DNA of 53,884 bases from Holosporaceae bacterium. GTDB lineage: Bacteria > Pseudomonadota > Alphaproteobacteria > UBA3830. A model generated the notes under the pieces. The model was not told the origin of the DNA, ran no database searches, and was given only the letters and a program-made list of their open reading frames with translations. Every line of letters begins with the position of its first letter. The stretch's first letter is position 1. The translations under genes were made by a program, and so were the position numbers. The DNA lies in contig JAITBT010000064.1 of NCBI GenBank assembly GCA_031283445.1, positions 1 to 53,884 of the forward strand, written 5' to 3'. Shown one piece after another: positions 1 to 8,103 of this stretch.

Positions 1-330
1 TGGAGTACGGGGGAACAATAGCTCCATACAGGAAAGAAGTAAAGCCTTACAGACGGCTGGGTGGAGTGGTGTGAGCCTGAACTTCGCTTCGGATCTAAAT
101 GAATACCAAGCCAGGTGACAACTAACACCTCCACCAGGCACCGTGCAAAAAAATGAAACTGCGACGCAGTGTGAAACACATACAAGAGAGCAGCTCGAAT
201 GAATGCCGCGCGTGGAAAATGTACAGATCGAACACAGTTCGGGTTAGAATGAAACACGTCCAAGTGCTTCTAGGGAGCCACCGGTGATTCGCTGTAGCAC
301 AGCTGGGAAAATTCAGTCCACCATCTCTGA
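1..330 (+). ncRNA. Unidentified non-coding segment, candidate structured RNA
   Basis: No credible reading frame covers 1-396. The first 300 bases are about 50% GC, clearly above the AT-rich intergenic DNA elsewhere, as RNA genes in AT-rich genomes tend to be. Short perfect hairpins are visible: ACTGC/GCAGT at 158-170, CGAAC/GTTCG at 229-241 and GCTGT/ACAGC at 291-303. The arm at 60-73 is largely complementary to 123-136. AATGAA recurs at 98, 152, 198 and 248, about every 50 bases. I could not match it to RNase P RNA, tmRNA, 6S RNA or a known riboswitch. It could be an RNA gene whose 5' end lies outside the window, or a long leader of the LysRS gene. Strand is assumed from the downstream gene. 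Confidence 0.3.
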
Positions 331-396
331 GCATATAGAAGTTTTGAAAAATGGTTCTTGGAGATATATACTATAGCTTTCTAGCGGGAGAAGGCA

Positions 397-1965
397 GTGA
401 CAGAATCGGTGGGTGGGATTTATGACAGGGTGAAATCCTGGCCTTTTGAGGAAGCACGAAAACTTGTGTGCCGCACGACTGTGAAAGAATTGGGATGCGC
501 GCTCTTCCAAACTGGTTACGGACCATCTGGATTGCCTCACATCGGTACTTTTGGTGAAGTGGTACGCACAACGTTTGTGAAACACGCTTTCGAACATCTG
601 AGTCATGCGAAGACTAGGCTTTGCGTCTTCTCGGATGATCGCGACGGACTCAGAAAGGTTCCAGACAATATCCCTTGTAAGAAAATGATGGCTGGAAGCA
701 TCGGATTTCCCTTGACGGAGGTCCCGGATCCGTATGGATGTCATCAAAGTTTTGGTCACCATAACAATAATAGGCTGAGAGAGTTTTTAGATTCGTTCGA
801 TTTTGAATATGAGTTTCTAAGCGCCACTGATTGTTATAAAAAGGGTGTTTTTAATGAAGTATTGAAGAAGGTTCTCATTTACCATCAGGAAATCCTGGAA
901 ATTGTGTTGTCAAGTTTGAGGGAAGAAAGGGCGGCTACTTATAGTCCGTTTTTGCCTATTTCTCCTAAAACGGGACGGGTATTACAGGTGAAAATAGATG
1001 AGTATAGAGTGAACGATGGAACCATTGTGTTTAGGGATGAAGACGGCAGTTTAACAGAGCTCCCAGTTATCGACGGAAACTGTAAATTACAGTGGAAAGT
1101 AGATTGGGCGGCCAGATGGGCAACTTTCAAAGTTGATTATGAAATGGCCGGGAAAGATCTCATCGATTCCGTTAGTTTATCCAGTAAAATTTGCCGTGTT
1201 TTGGGGGGAATTCCTCCGGACGGATTTAATTACGAATTATTTTTGGATGGGGAAGGTAAAAAGATATCGAAATCCAAAGGGAATGGTCTTGGCGTGGAAG
1301 ATTGGTTAAGATACGCTCCACCGGAAAGTTTGGCAAATTTTATGTTTGCTTCTCCCAGAAGCGCTAAGAGATTATATTTTGATGTTATCCCTCGGCAGAC
1401 TGACGACTATATTGCCCATCTGAGGAATTTTAAAAATCAGGAACTGGACAAGCAAATCGATAATCCGGTTTGGCATATTCATAATGGAAATCCTCCTCCA
1501 CCGGAAAGCGAAATGCCATTTTCTCTTCTGCTGAATTTGGTCAGCGTATGCAATACCGACGATAGAAATATTCTTTGGGGATTCATTAGGAAATATATGA
1601 GCGATGCTTCTCCGGAAACGATGCCTTTTCTGGATAAACTGGTACAGCATGCCATCAACTACTACCAGGACTTTGTTAAATCGAAAAAAAGCTATCCAGT
1701 TCCAACGGATTTGGAAATTGAATCCTTGAATGATTTACTTTCGGAGTTGAATAAATTAAATAAAACCGAGTCCAGCGACGAAATTCAAAAAATAGTCTTT
1801 GACGTGGGCAAAAGGCATGATTTTCCGGCTTTGAAAGCGTGGTTTAACACTCTTTATCGCCATCTCTTAGGGCAAGAGGATGGCCCACGCATGGGATCTT
1901 TCGTAGCTCTTTATGGAATCGATAATACAAAGAAATTACTAGAGGATGCTATCGCAAGGAAATAA
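397..1965 (+). CDS. lysK: Lysine--tRNA ligase, class I
   Basis: Charges tRNA-Lys with lysine in the cytoplasm. The 522-residue protein is the class I (Rossmann-fold) type found in archaea, alphaproteobacteria and some other bacteria, not the class II LysS of most bacteria. The two class I signatures are visible: HIGT at residues 48-51 and KISKS at 289-293, followed by KGN. Length is usual for the family. The GTG start is preceded by GGAG at 387-390 with suitable spacing. The uracil-DNA glycosylase gene begins on the base after its stop codon, so the two are probably co-transcribed. No class II lysS is visible in the window. Confidence 0.95.
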   Translation: MTESVGGIYDRVKSWPFEEARKLVCRTTVKELGCALFQTGYGPSGLPHIGTFGEVVRTTFVKHAFEHLSHAKTRLCVFSDDRDGLRKVPDNIPCKKMMAGSIGFPLTEVPDPYGCHQSFGHHNNNRLREFLDSFDFEYEFLSATDCYKKGVFNEVLKKVLIYHQEILEIVLSSLREERAATYSPFLPISPKTGRVLQVKIDEYRVNDGTIVFRDEDGSLTELPVIDGNCKLQWKVDWAARWATFKVDYEMAGKDLIDSVSLSSKICRVLGGIPPDGFNYELFLDGEGKKISKSKGNGLGVEDWLRYAPPESLANFMFASPRSAKRLYFDVIPRQTDDYIAHLRNFKNQELDKQIDNPVWHIHNGNPPPPESEMPFSLLLNLVSVCNTDDRNILWGFIRKYMSDASPETMPFLDKLVQHAINYYQDFVKSKKSYPVPTDLEIESLNDLLSELNKLNKTESSDEIQKIVFDVGKRHDFPALKAWFNTLYRHLLGQEDGPRMGSFVALYGIDNTKKLLEDAIARK

Positions 1966-2631
1966 ATGAACGAGAAGGCATTAGGTCAAATTTTGGAATG
2001 GCTCTCGGATGCTGGAATATCCGATATCATTGCCGACGTAAATTCGATACCCGTCGAAATTAAAAAAGAAGTCATGACTTTATCTGCTTTGAAAGAAATG
2101 ATTTCCCGAGTGGATACTCCGCTCCGTAATTGCGCCATCAATATGGTTTTCGGAGTCGGAAATGAAAAAGCAGATATATTATTACTAGGAGAGGCGCCGG
2201 GAGTGGAAGAAGATCGTCAGGGCATTCCTTTCGTTGGCCAGAGCGGCCGATTACTGGATAAAATCTTAGCAGCGGTTGGATTGGATAGAACTAAAGTGTA
2301 TATTACCAATATTCTCCCCTGGAGACCGCCGGGAAATAGAACTCCTACAAATCAGGAAATAGAGCAGTTTCGGCCCTATGTGCTCAAGCATATTTCTTTG
2401 ATAAATCCTAAGGTAATAATCTGTCTCGGTGGAACCGCTGCTAAAGCTCTTCTGCAAACGTCGCAGGGGATCATGCAACTGCGTGGTAAATGGACCAGAA
2501 TTGATGAGATTTCAGCCAAAATTATCCCGACTTTTCATCCAGCGTATCTACTGCGTTCTCCTTCGCAAAAAATGGAGGCTTGGTTGGATTTTTTAAATGC
2601 AATACATTGGTTGGAGAATTCCGGAACGTAA
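1966..2631 (+). CDS. Uracil-DNA glycosylase, family 4-like
   Basis: Removes uracil from DNA as the first step of base-excision repair. The 221-residue protein carries the family motifs GEAPG at 75-79, followed by EDRQG and PFVGQSG, then RPPGNR from 120 and the catalytic-loop HPAYLLR from His191. Classical family 4 enzymes hold a 4Fe-4S cluster with four cysteines. Here only Cys56 and Cys153 exist, Trp119 stands just before RPPGNR where the cluster enzymes have Cys, and Phe135 occupies another expected Cys site. The cluster is therefore probably absent, which from memory fits an alphaproteobacterial subgroup with PWRPPGNR. The ATG directly follows the LysRS stop codon. Confidence 0.85.
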   Translation: MNEKALGQILEWLSDAGISDIIADVNSIPVEIKKEVMTLSALKEMISRVDTPLRNCAINMVFGVGNEKADILLLGEAPGVEEDRQGIPFVGQSGRLLDKILAAVGLDRTKVYITNILPWRPPGNRTPTNQEIEQFRPYVLKHISLINPKVIICLGGTAAKALLQTSQGIMQLRGKWTRIDEISAKIIPTFHPAYLLRSPSQKMEAWLDFLNAIHWLENSGT

Positions 2632-2681
2632 GAACACTTTTTTTTATAAAGAAGATAGAATACCAATGGAGTAACCGGATA

Positions 2682-3698
2682 TTACAAAGCAGACTTAAAA
2701 TAAAAGTCCATAGTTTTTAGTAGCAGAGTGTCCATGTCGACGATGGGGTTCCATCCCAGAAGGGCTCTTGCATTTTTAATGGATGGGACTCGTGCCTCTA
2801 CATCTTGATAGGATTTTCCGTAATAGTCGGCCGAACTGGTATGGATAATGCTTATTTTTTCTGCCGAGTCTTTCAATTTATCATATTTTTTTGCAAAAAC
2901 TACAATTTTCTCAGCTAGTTCTTTTATGCTGCATTTGTTATTGGGATTACCTATGTTGATTATTTGTTTATCGACGTTATTACTCTCCAGAATTTTCATT
3001 AGAGCATCAATACCATCGGAAATATAGGTAAAACAACGAACCTGAGCCCCTCCATCAACTAGATTGATATTTTTTCTATGAAAAATATTGCTTAGGAATT
3101 GACTAACTACGCGAGAACTTCCGTTGTTTTCGTTATAAATATCATCCAGACGAGGTCCAATCCAATTAAACGGACGAAACAACGTATAGCGCAGGCCACT
3201 CCTGACACCGTATGCGAAAATAACGCGATCCAGCATTTGCTTCGAGCAGGAATAAATCCACCTTTGCTTACATATGGGGCCTGTTACGCAATTGGAGCTA
3301 TCCTCTTCAAATTCATCGTCATTGCACATACCATAAACTTCTGACGTGGAGGGGAAAATAACGCGTTTATCATATTTTACAGCAGATTTTACTATCTTTA
3401 GATTGGCTTCAAAATCTAACTCAAATACTTTAAGAGGATCTTGCACGTAAACCAATGGACTAGCAATGGCTGCTAGCGGAAAAATCACATCACATCTTTT
3501 TATGTGATCTTTCAGAGAATTAAAGTTCGTAACGATATCTATTTCGAGAAAATCAAATTTTTTTTCAGGCAACAGATGCTTGATTTTAGAGGACGAAATA
3601 TCAATGGCAGTTATCTGCCAATCCTTGTGTTTTTTAAGAATCTCTTCCGATAAATGGCTCCCGATAAAACCGCCGGCGCCGATAATTAGCACATTCAC
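2682..3698 (-). CDS. arnA: UDP-glucuronate decarboxylase, stand-alone ArnA dehydrogenase domain
   Basis: Oxidatively decarboxylates UDP-glucuronate to UDP-4-keto-pentose, the first committed step to L-Ara4N. The 338 residues match only the C-terminal half of enterobacterial ArnA, a short-chain dehydrogenase fold. Visible are the NAD loop GAGGFIG at 7-13, PSTSEVYGMC with Ser119-Glu120, Tyr149-x3-Lys153, and Arg303 in VEARVPSIKNA. Glu120 and Arg303 correspond to the decarboxylation residues Glu434 and Arg619 of E. coli ArnA. The N-terminal formyltransferase half is absent and no separate copy lies in the window. It is the last gene of the arn operon, starting three bases after the arnC stop codon. 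Confidence 0.9.
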   Translation of the reverse strand: MNVLIIGAGGFIGSHLSEEILKKHKDWQITAIDISSSKIKHLLPEKKFDFLEIDIVTNFNSLKDHIKRCDVIFPLAAIASPLVYVQDPLKVFELDFEANLKIVKSAVKYDKRVIFPSTSEVYGMCNDDEFEEDSSNCVTGPICKQRWIYSCSKQMLDRVIFAYGVRSGLRYTLFRPFNWIGPRLDDIYNENNGSSRVVSQFLSNIFHRKNINLVDGGAQVRCFTYISDGIDALMKILESNNVDKQIINIGNPNNKCSIKELAEKIVVFAKKYDKLKDSAEKISIIHTSSADYYGKSYQDVEARVPSIKNARALLGWNPIVDMDTLLLKTMDFYFKSAL

Positions 3699-3701
3699 AG
3701 A

Positions 3702-4721
3702 CTATTCCTCTTTTTCTAATATCTCTCGAATTACAAAACGCGGATGTTCGCAAACGGCAAAATATGCCCTTCCCAAATATTCTCCCAAAAGTCCAACTCC
3801 CAAAATTATGACGCTCAACAGTAGAAATACAAATGCAAAATGCAATCCATATCCATGATGATTACCGATGATTTTTTTGAATAATTCCACAAAGAAGTAA
3901 ATCCCACTGGCAGAAGAAATTACCATACCAATGATCGTAAAAACCTGTAGTGGAATCAAAGAAAATCCAGTCAATAGGTCAAACGCAATACGTATTAGCT
4001 TGTACAGATTGTACTTGGAATCGCCCGCTTTGCGTTCCACATGAGTGACGGGAATATCAATAGGATTCCCTGCGAATTTCTGAGCAAGAGCCGTAATAAA
4101 GGTCGAAGTTTCCCGGGTTTTCACAACTTCATCTATAATAAACCTTTTATAGGCTCGTAGCATGCAGCCGTGATCCTTCATGATAATGCCGGTGGCGCTG
4201 GCTCTGATGTGGTTCACCATTTTTGATGCATATGTTCTAAAAAAATTATCCTGACGTTTCATTCTATAGCCGCCAACAAGATCATATCCTTCATCTATTT
4301 TGCCAAGCAAAATCGGAATTTCTTCTGGTAGATTTTGTAGATCTGCGTCTAGCGTAACAACTACATTTCCACGAACATGTTCAAATCCAGCTAAAATAGC
4401 TATATATTGGCCATAATTGCCATTGAACATAATGACTCTTATAACATCAGAGCGCCTTTTAAATAGGCTTCGCAATTTTGTAGAAGTTTTATCACTGCTA
4501 CCATCATCTACAAATATCACTTCGTATCTTTTTTTGATGGCATCCATTGTTTTCAGAAGACGCTCACTCAACTGATCTACATTTTCTTGCTCATTGAAGA
4601 TTGGAATTACCACCGATATCTCTACGATATTCGTAGTGCGGGTTTTTATCTTTTTCAACTCCAACCCTACCGGTTTTTCCTTTTTCAATTTTGTCGCTTT
4701 TACAGAAAGCTTTTCAGACAT
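3702..4721 (-). CDS. arnC: ArnC-like undecaprenyl-phosphate aminoarabinose transferase
   Basis: A family 2 glycosyltransferase expected to move the aminoarabinose unit from UDP to undecaprenyl phosphate at the inner face of the cytoplasmic membrane. It shows VVIPIFNEQEN near 37, VDDGSSD at 71-77 and the metal-binding DADLQN from 125. Two hydrophobic segments follow at about 245-270 and 290-320, as in ArnC. The 339-residue length is slightly over the usual ~320 because of a lysine-rich N-terminal extension of about 34 residues. Classical ArnC uses the formylated sugar, yet no formyltransferase is seen here, so the true donor may differ. It could also be a dolichol-phosphate-mannose-synthase-like enzyme, but the operon favours ArnC. 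Confidence 0.85.
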   Translation of the reverse strand: MSEKLSVKATKLKKEKPVGLELKKIKTRTTNIVEISVVIPIFNEQENVDQLSERLLKTMDAIKKRYEVIFVDDGSSDKTSTKLRSLFKRRSDVIRVIMFNGNYGQYIAILAGFEHVRGNVVVTLDADLQNLPEEIPILLGKIDEGYDLVGGYRMKRQDNFFRTYASKMVNHIRASATGIIMKDHGCMLRAYKRFIIDEVVKTRETSTFITALAQKFAGNPIDIPVTHVERKAGDSKYNLYKLIRIAFDLLTGFSLIPLQVFTIIGMVISSASGIYFFVELFKKIIGNHHGYGLHFAFVFLLLSVIILGVGLLGEYLGRAYFAVCEHPRFVIREILEKEE

Positions 4722-4735
4722 ACTACCACCGTCTA

Positions 4736-5881
4736 TTATTCGAAAAACTTCTTAACCGTGTTGATTATATAATCTTGCTCACTCTCTTTTAATTCATAGT
4801 ACAGAGGCAGACACACAGCACGCTCTCCAATATATTCAGCATTCGGAAAGTCACCTTTTTTATAGCCAAAAGCCTTCTGATAATAGCTAAATAGATGCAC
4901 CGGAGTACAATACGAAGCCGATTCAATAAGATTACTTTTCAGATACGATATAAATCTATCCCTTTTGGTTTCATCGTATAAGCAAACAGGGAAAAGATGC
5001 CCCGAATGGATAAAATCGTAAGTTGGAACATCCTGCGTATAGATTTTATCTTTTATATCATAAAGATGATAACTATACCTACTGGCCAAATAACGTCTTC
5101 TTTCGTTCAACATATTGACATCTTCCAGCTGGTGTATACCTATGGCGGCTTGTAAATCCGACATATTGCTTTTACCGCCTGGAAATATGACATCATAATC
5201 GCCACCACTATTTTCCTCTCCCATCGGACGGTTTATGCCATGAAACCTCTGTAGCGCCAGCACTCTTTGTTCGGACTCTGAATTTAAAACAACGCATCCC
5301 CCTTCGCCGGAAGTTATGTTTTTAATGGGGTGGAAACTGAAAACTTGTATATCTCCAATAGTGCCAATTTTACGATCTTTATAGTACGCACCAAAAGCAT
5401 GAGCAGCATTTTCGATGACTCGAACGTTTTTTTGCTTCGCTACTTCATAAATTGGATCTAAATCAACGGGCATTCCTACATAGTGAACTGGTATAATAGC
5501 TTTGGTCCTGGAAGTGCACGCATCATATATTCTATTAGAATCTATGTTAAATGTATCGCTTTCCACATCCACAAAGACTGGTTTAGCGCCGAGCATTGCG
5601 ATGACGTTGGCAGTTGCAACAAACGCCAAAGGCGTAGTAACCACTTCGTCATTTTTCTTTACTCCGATGGTCATTAGAGCAGCGTGAAGCCCAGCGGTTG
5701 CCGATGCAAAACACATAGCTATCCTTCCTTCAAAATATTCCGATAGCTTACGCTCGAACTTCTGGACTCTAGGGCCCGTGGCTAGCCCCCCAGATTTTAA
5801 TACACTCAGAACTTCTTCAATTGTTTCTCGACTTATGGTTGGTTTGGAAAGCGGAATAAAATCTTCTTTATCTTTTAGCAA
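4736..5881 (-). CDS. arnB: ArnB-like UDP-4-amino-4-deoxy-L-arabinose aminotransferase
   Basis: A PLP enzyme of the DegT/DnrJ/EryC1 family expected to transaminate UDP-4-keto-pentose to UDP-L-Ara4N. The 381-residue length is normal. The Schiff-base lysine is Lys187 in FSFHPIKNIT, and SATAGLHAALM, PVHYVGMP and SGEGG match ArnB. One change stands out: E. coli ArnB has IEDAAHA, whereas this protein reads IENAAHA, so the Asp that normally pairs with the PLP ring nitrogen is Asn158 (codon AAT on the minus strand). This may weaken or alter catalysis. The gene overlaps the upstream flippase-like gene by 14 bases and precedes arnC by 14. Confidence 0.85.
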   Translation of the reverse strand: MLKDKEDFIPLSKPTISRETIEEVLSVLKSGGLATGPRVQKFERKLSEYFEGRIAMCFASATAGLHAALMTIGVKKNDEVVTTPLAFVATANVIAMLGAKPVFVDVESDTFNIDSNRIYDACTSRTKAIIPVHYVGMPVDLDPIYEVAKQKNVRVIENAAHAFGAYYKDRKIGTIGDIQVFSFHPIKNITSGEGGCVVLNSESEQRVLALQRFHGINRPMGEENSGGDYDVIFPGGKSNMSDLQAAIGIHQLEDVNMLNERRRYLASRYSYHLYDIKDKIYTQDVPTYDFIHSGHLFPVCLYDETKRDRFISYLKSNLIESASYCTPVHLFSYYQKAFGYKKGDFPNAEYIGERAVCLPLYYELKESEQDYIINTVKKFFE

Positions 5882-6221
5882 TTAACGCCACTCCTACTAA
5901 TATCAGAAAAATACCACTGCTTCGAAGCCATGTGATATTTTCCGCAAAGAAAAACCATCCTCCCAGTGCTGCCAATACATATGACAAACTACCAAATGGA
6001 TATAAGAAGCTTAACTCAAATTGAGATAATAAATAAAGCCATAACAGTAAAGAAAAAACAAAAATAAAAACTCCTCCACATATGTAAATATTGGAAACTA
6101 ATGCCAAAATCAATTTATATATAGGGAGATCGAAATTTATGAACACAACTCCTTTTTTCAATAAAAGCTGTGCCAGTGTATTTATAATAACTTGAAAGAA
6201 TATAAGAACAAAATTAATCAT
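5868..6221 (-). CDS. Small EamA-type membrane protein, ArnE/ArnF-like
   Basis: A 117-residue protein with four predicted membrane helices, at about 3-20, 33-60, 68-88 and 95-113. It has the size and layout of the ArnE and ArnF halves that flip undecaprenyl-phosphate-aminoarabinose to the periplasmic face. Only one half is present here, whereas E. coli has two unequal ones. It may work as a homodimer, or a partner may be encoded elsewhere. The start codon overlaps the arnT stop by 4 bases and its end overlaps arnB by 14, so translation is probably coupled. On its own the sequence could be a generic small multidrug-resistance-type protein; context makes the arn role likely. Confidence 0.7.
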   Translation of the reverse strand: MINFVLIFFQVIINTLAQLLLKKGVVFINFDLPIYKLILALVSNIYICGGVFIFVFSLLLWLYLLSQFELSFLYPFGSLSYVLAALGGWFFFAENITWLRSSGIFLILVGVALIAKR

Positions 6222-7906
6222 CTATTTGTTATTACTATAAAATGCTTATCTAAGTCTATAATTCTATGTGTAAAGTTTGTTTTCAAGAATGCTTCTCGGT
6301 AGTGTTCCAAAGATGATAGCAGAAATATTCTTTTGTCAGTAGTATTCCACAATTCCCAAAAGTCACTTTCTGCCGCTAATTGATTACTATTTTTATTAGC
6401 TTTGGCTCCGAACTCTAATTCTCCAACAAAATCTACTACTCCAACTGTTGCTTTAAGATAGACTGGAAAGTCCTGATAATATCTTTTATAACAAAAAACC
6501 AAATCCTCTTTTTTTTTGTTCATATTTATTAGTTCAGCTAAATATTTTGTAGATGGCTTTTTAGCTTCCTGATAAAATACCGCAACTTTATTGATCAGCC
6601 ACATCATATTTGTGCTAATAAAAATATATGCCAGAACTGTGCCTACTTTGGACGCTTTTCCATAAATGGTACAAAAGGGAATAATTGCTACTACGATTAA
6701 TAGTATCGCAAAAATGTTTACCAGCAAAACAGCTTCTGGATTTTGCAGAACTACTGCTATTTCCGATTTCGCCAGAATATAGGCCACATAGGCTATCCCG
6801 AATAGTATAATGTTGCTCCATGCTCCGGATCGGAAATTTTTGTTGCAGGATCCAACAGATTCTACCAGCATAATTCCAGTTATCAGTGCAATAGGCGGCA
6901 TTAGAGGCAGAATATATGGAATTAATTTCGAGCTAGAAAAAGAAAAGAAAGCCAATACCCCAAAAATCCAACACATAAAAAATATATTTTCAGAATTTTT
7001 GGATATGGCCTTTTGGAAGGAATTTTTTATGGCCACCAATGAAAATCCCGTCCAGGGCAAAAGCCCTACCAGTAGGATTGGAATGAAAAACCACGGTGCC
7101 TGATATCTGTTATGGCCTGTGGAAAAATATCTTTGAAAATGCTCTCCAATAAAGTAGAAATGCAAGAAATCTTTATCTCGCAAAGCCATCATAACGTGCC
7201 AAGGCAAAAATATTATGAGGAAAGCTAAGATTCCTTGAGGGTATAGCATTTCTTTTATTTGTGGCCAATTTTTTGTAAATACAATCCACAGCAGAATCAC
7301 GATTCCTGGAAGGACGATGCCAATTAACCCTTTAGTGAGACATGCTAGAGCTGCAAATATATAAGCCCAGAAAATGTAGCCTTTTAATATCGCTGCTTTC
7401 GGGTCTTTTTTTACAAAGGCGATAAAGAAACACCAGAGTGTGCCACTTATGAACACAGATACCACTAAATCAAGAATAATCAAACGACTGTGAGCATAGT
7501 ACAGAACATTTGTTGCTAAAATTCCGGCAGATATCAGTCCAGTCATTCGCGAGTAGTACTGAGATCCTACCCAAAATACCCCCAGACATCCAATAATTGC
7601 AAAAAAGATAATCCACAATCTCATGGATGTTTCATTAATGCCGATGAACTTTACGACTCCCGCCTGAAGCCAATAGAATAATGCTGGTTTTTCGAAATAT
7701 TTCAGTCCATTTAACATGGGGGTGATAAAATCTCCGGTCGCCGCCATCTCACGAGAGATTTCTACATACCTTCCCTCGTCCGGATCTGCAAAATTACGAT
7801 TTCCTACTTCATAGGAAAAGAAAATGGCCAATATTATAGCAAGAAAGAGAACACCCTTTGCGCCTCCATACCAGATGCTCTCATCCTTGAATTCCTGATC
7901 TTGCAC
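6218..7906 (-). CDS. arnT: ArnT-like lipid A aminoarabinose transferase
   Basis: An integral inner-membrane glycosyltransferase (PMT/GT83 type) expected to transfer L-Ara4N from undecaprenyl phosphate to lipid A phosphates on the periplasmic side. The 562 residues contain about a dozen hydrophobic segments. A first periplasmic loop carries the acidic motif DPDEGRY at 41-47 followed by MLNGLKYFEKPALFYW, typical of ArnT. The C-terminal ~120 residues are soluble. The GTG start is only 19 bases downstream of the tRNA-Gly gene, with GTGGAA as a weak ribosome-binding site, so a separate promoter is unlikely unless it lies inside the tRNA. It is the first gene of the arn operon. Confidence 0.85.
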   Translation of the reverse strand: MQDQEFKDESIWYGGAKGVLFLAIILAIFFSYEVGNRNFADPDEGRYVEISREMAATGDFITPMLNGLKYFEKPALFYWLQAGVVKFIGINETSMRLWIIFFAIIGCLGVFWVGSQYYSRMTGLISAGILATNVLYYAHSRLIILDLVVSVFISGTLWCFFIAFVKKDPKAAILKGYIFWAYIFAALACLTKGLIGIVLPGIVILLWIVFTKNWPQIKEMLYPQGILAFLIIFLPWHVMMALRDKDFLHFYFIGEHFQRYFSTGHNRYQAPWFFIPILLVGLLPWTGFSLVAIKNSFQKAISKNSENIFFMCWIFGVLAFFSFSSSKLIPYILPLMPPIALITGIMLVESVGSCNKNFRSGAWSNIILFGIAYVAYILAKSEIAVVLQNPEAVLLVNIFAILLIVVAIIPFCTIYGKASKVGTVLAYIFISTNMMWLINKVAVFYQEAKKPSTKYLAELINMNKKKEDLVFCYKRYYQDFPVYLKATVGVVDFVGELEFGAKANKNSNQLAAESDFWELWNTTDKRIFLLSSLEHYREAFLKTNFTHRIIDLDKHFIVITNR

Positions 7907-7925
7907 AAGTATTCCACTAAATCTG

Positions 7926-7996
7926 AGCGGGCGAAGGGAATCGAACCCTCATCACAAGCTTGGGAAGCTCGTGCTCTGCCATTGAGCTACGCCCGC
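7926..7996 (-). tRNA. tRNA-Gly (anticodon CCC)
   Basis: The minus strand folds as a full cloverleaf of 71 bases. The acceptor stem pairs GCGGGCG with CGCCCGC, the D arm is GCTC/GAGC, the anticodon stem is CGAGC/GCTTG with loop TTCCCAA, and the T arm is GAGGG-TTCGATT-CCCTT. The anticodon is CCC, and the anticodon and T arms resemble E. coli glyU. The discriminator is T and CCA is not encoded. It lies between pntB and the arn operon. A promoter is visible upstream. Confidence 0.95.
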
Positions 7997-8008
7997 AGAT
8001 AAGTTGAC

Positions 8009-8037
8009 ATCGTATCTCCAATCTGGCCGCTTTGCAA
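8009..8037 (-). promoter_or_regulatory. Promoter of tRNA-Gly and probably of the arn operon
   Basis: Reading the minus strand, TTGCAA (8032-8037) and TACGAT (8009-8014) are separated by exactly 17 bases. Transcription would begin a few bases before the tRNA. As only 19 bases separate the tRNA from arnT, the same transcript probably continues into the arn genes. Confidence 0.55.
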
Positions 8038-8103
8038 TCTTTTCCTTTGGCTCGTCTTTCCTCTGGAATTCTGCGGAGTCCTATACTTTTTACAACATTT
8101 TTA

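Noticed and set aside
108-124. AAGCCAGGTGAC, similar to the B12-box of cobalamin riboswitches
   Set aside because: The other conserved parts (GCAACTGT and the paired elements) are not found at the required distances, and the downstream gene is not related to cobalamin.
2632-2681. T-run after the glycosylase gene as a terminator
   Set aside because: The T-run is present, but no convincing stem precedes it on the plus strand, so I did not call a terminator.
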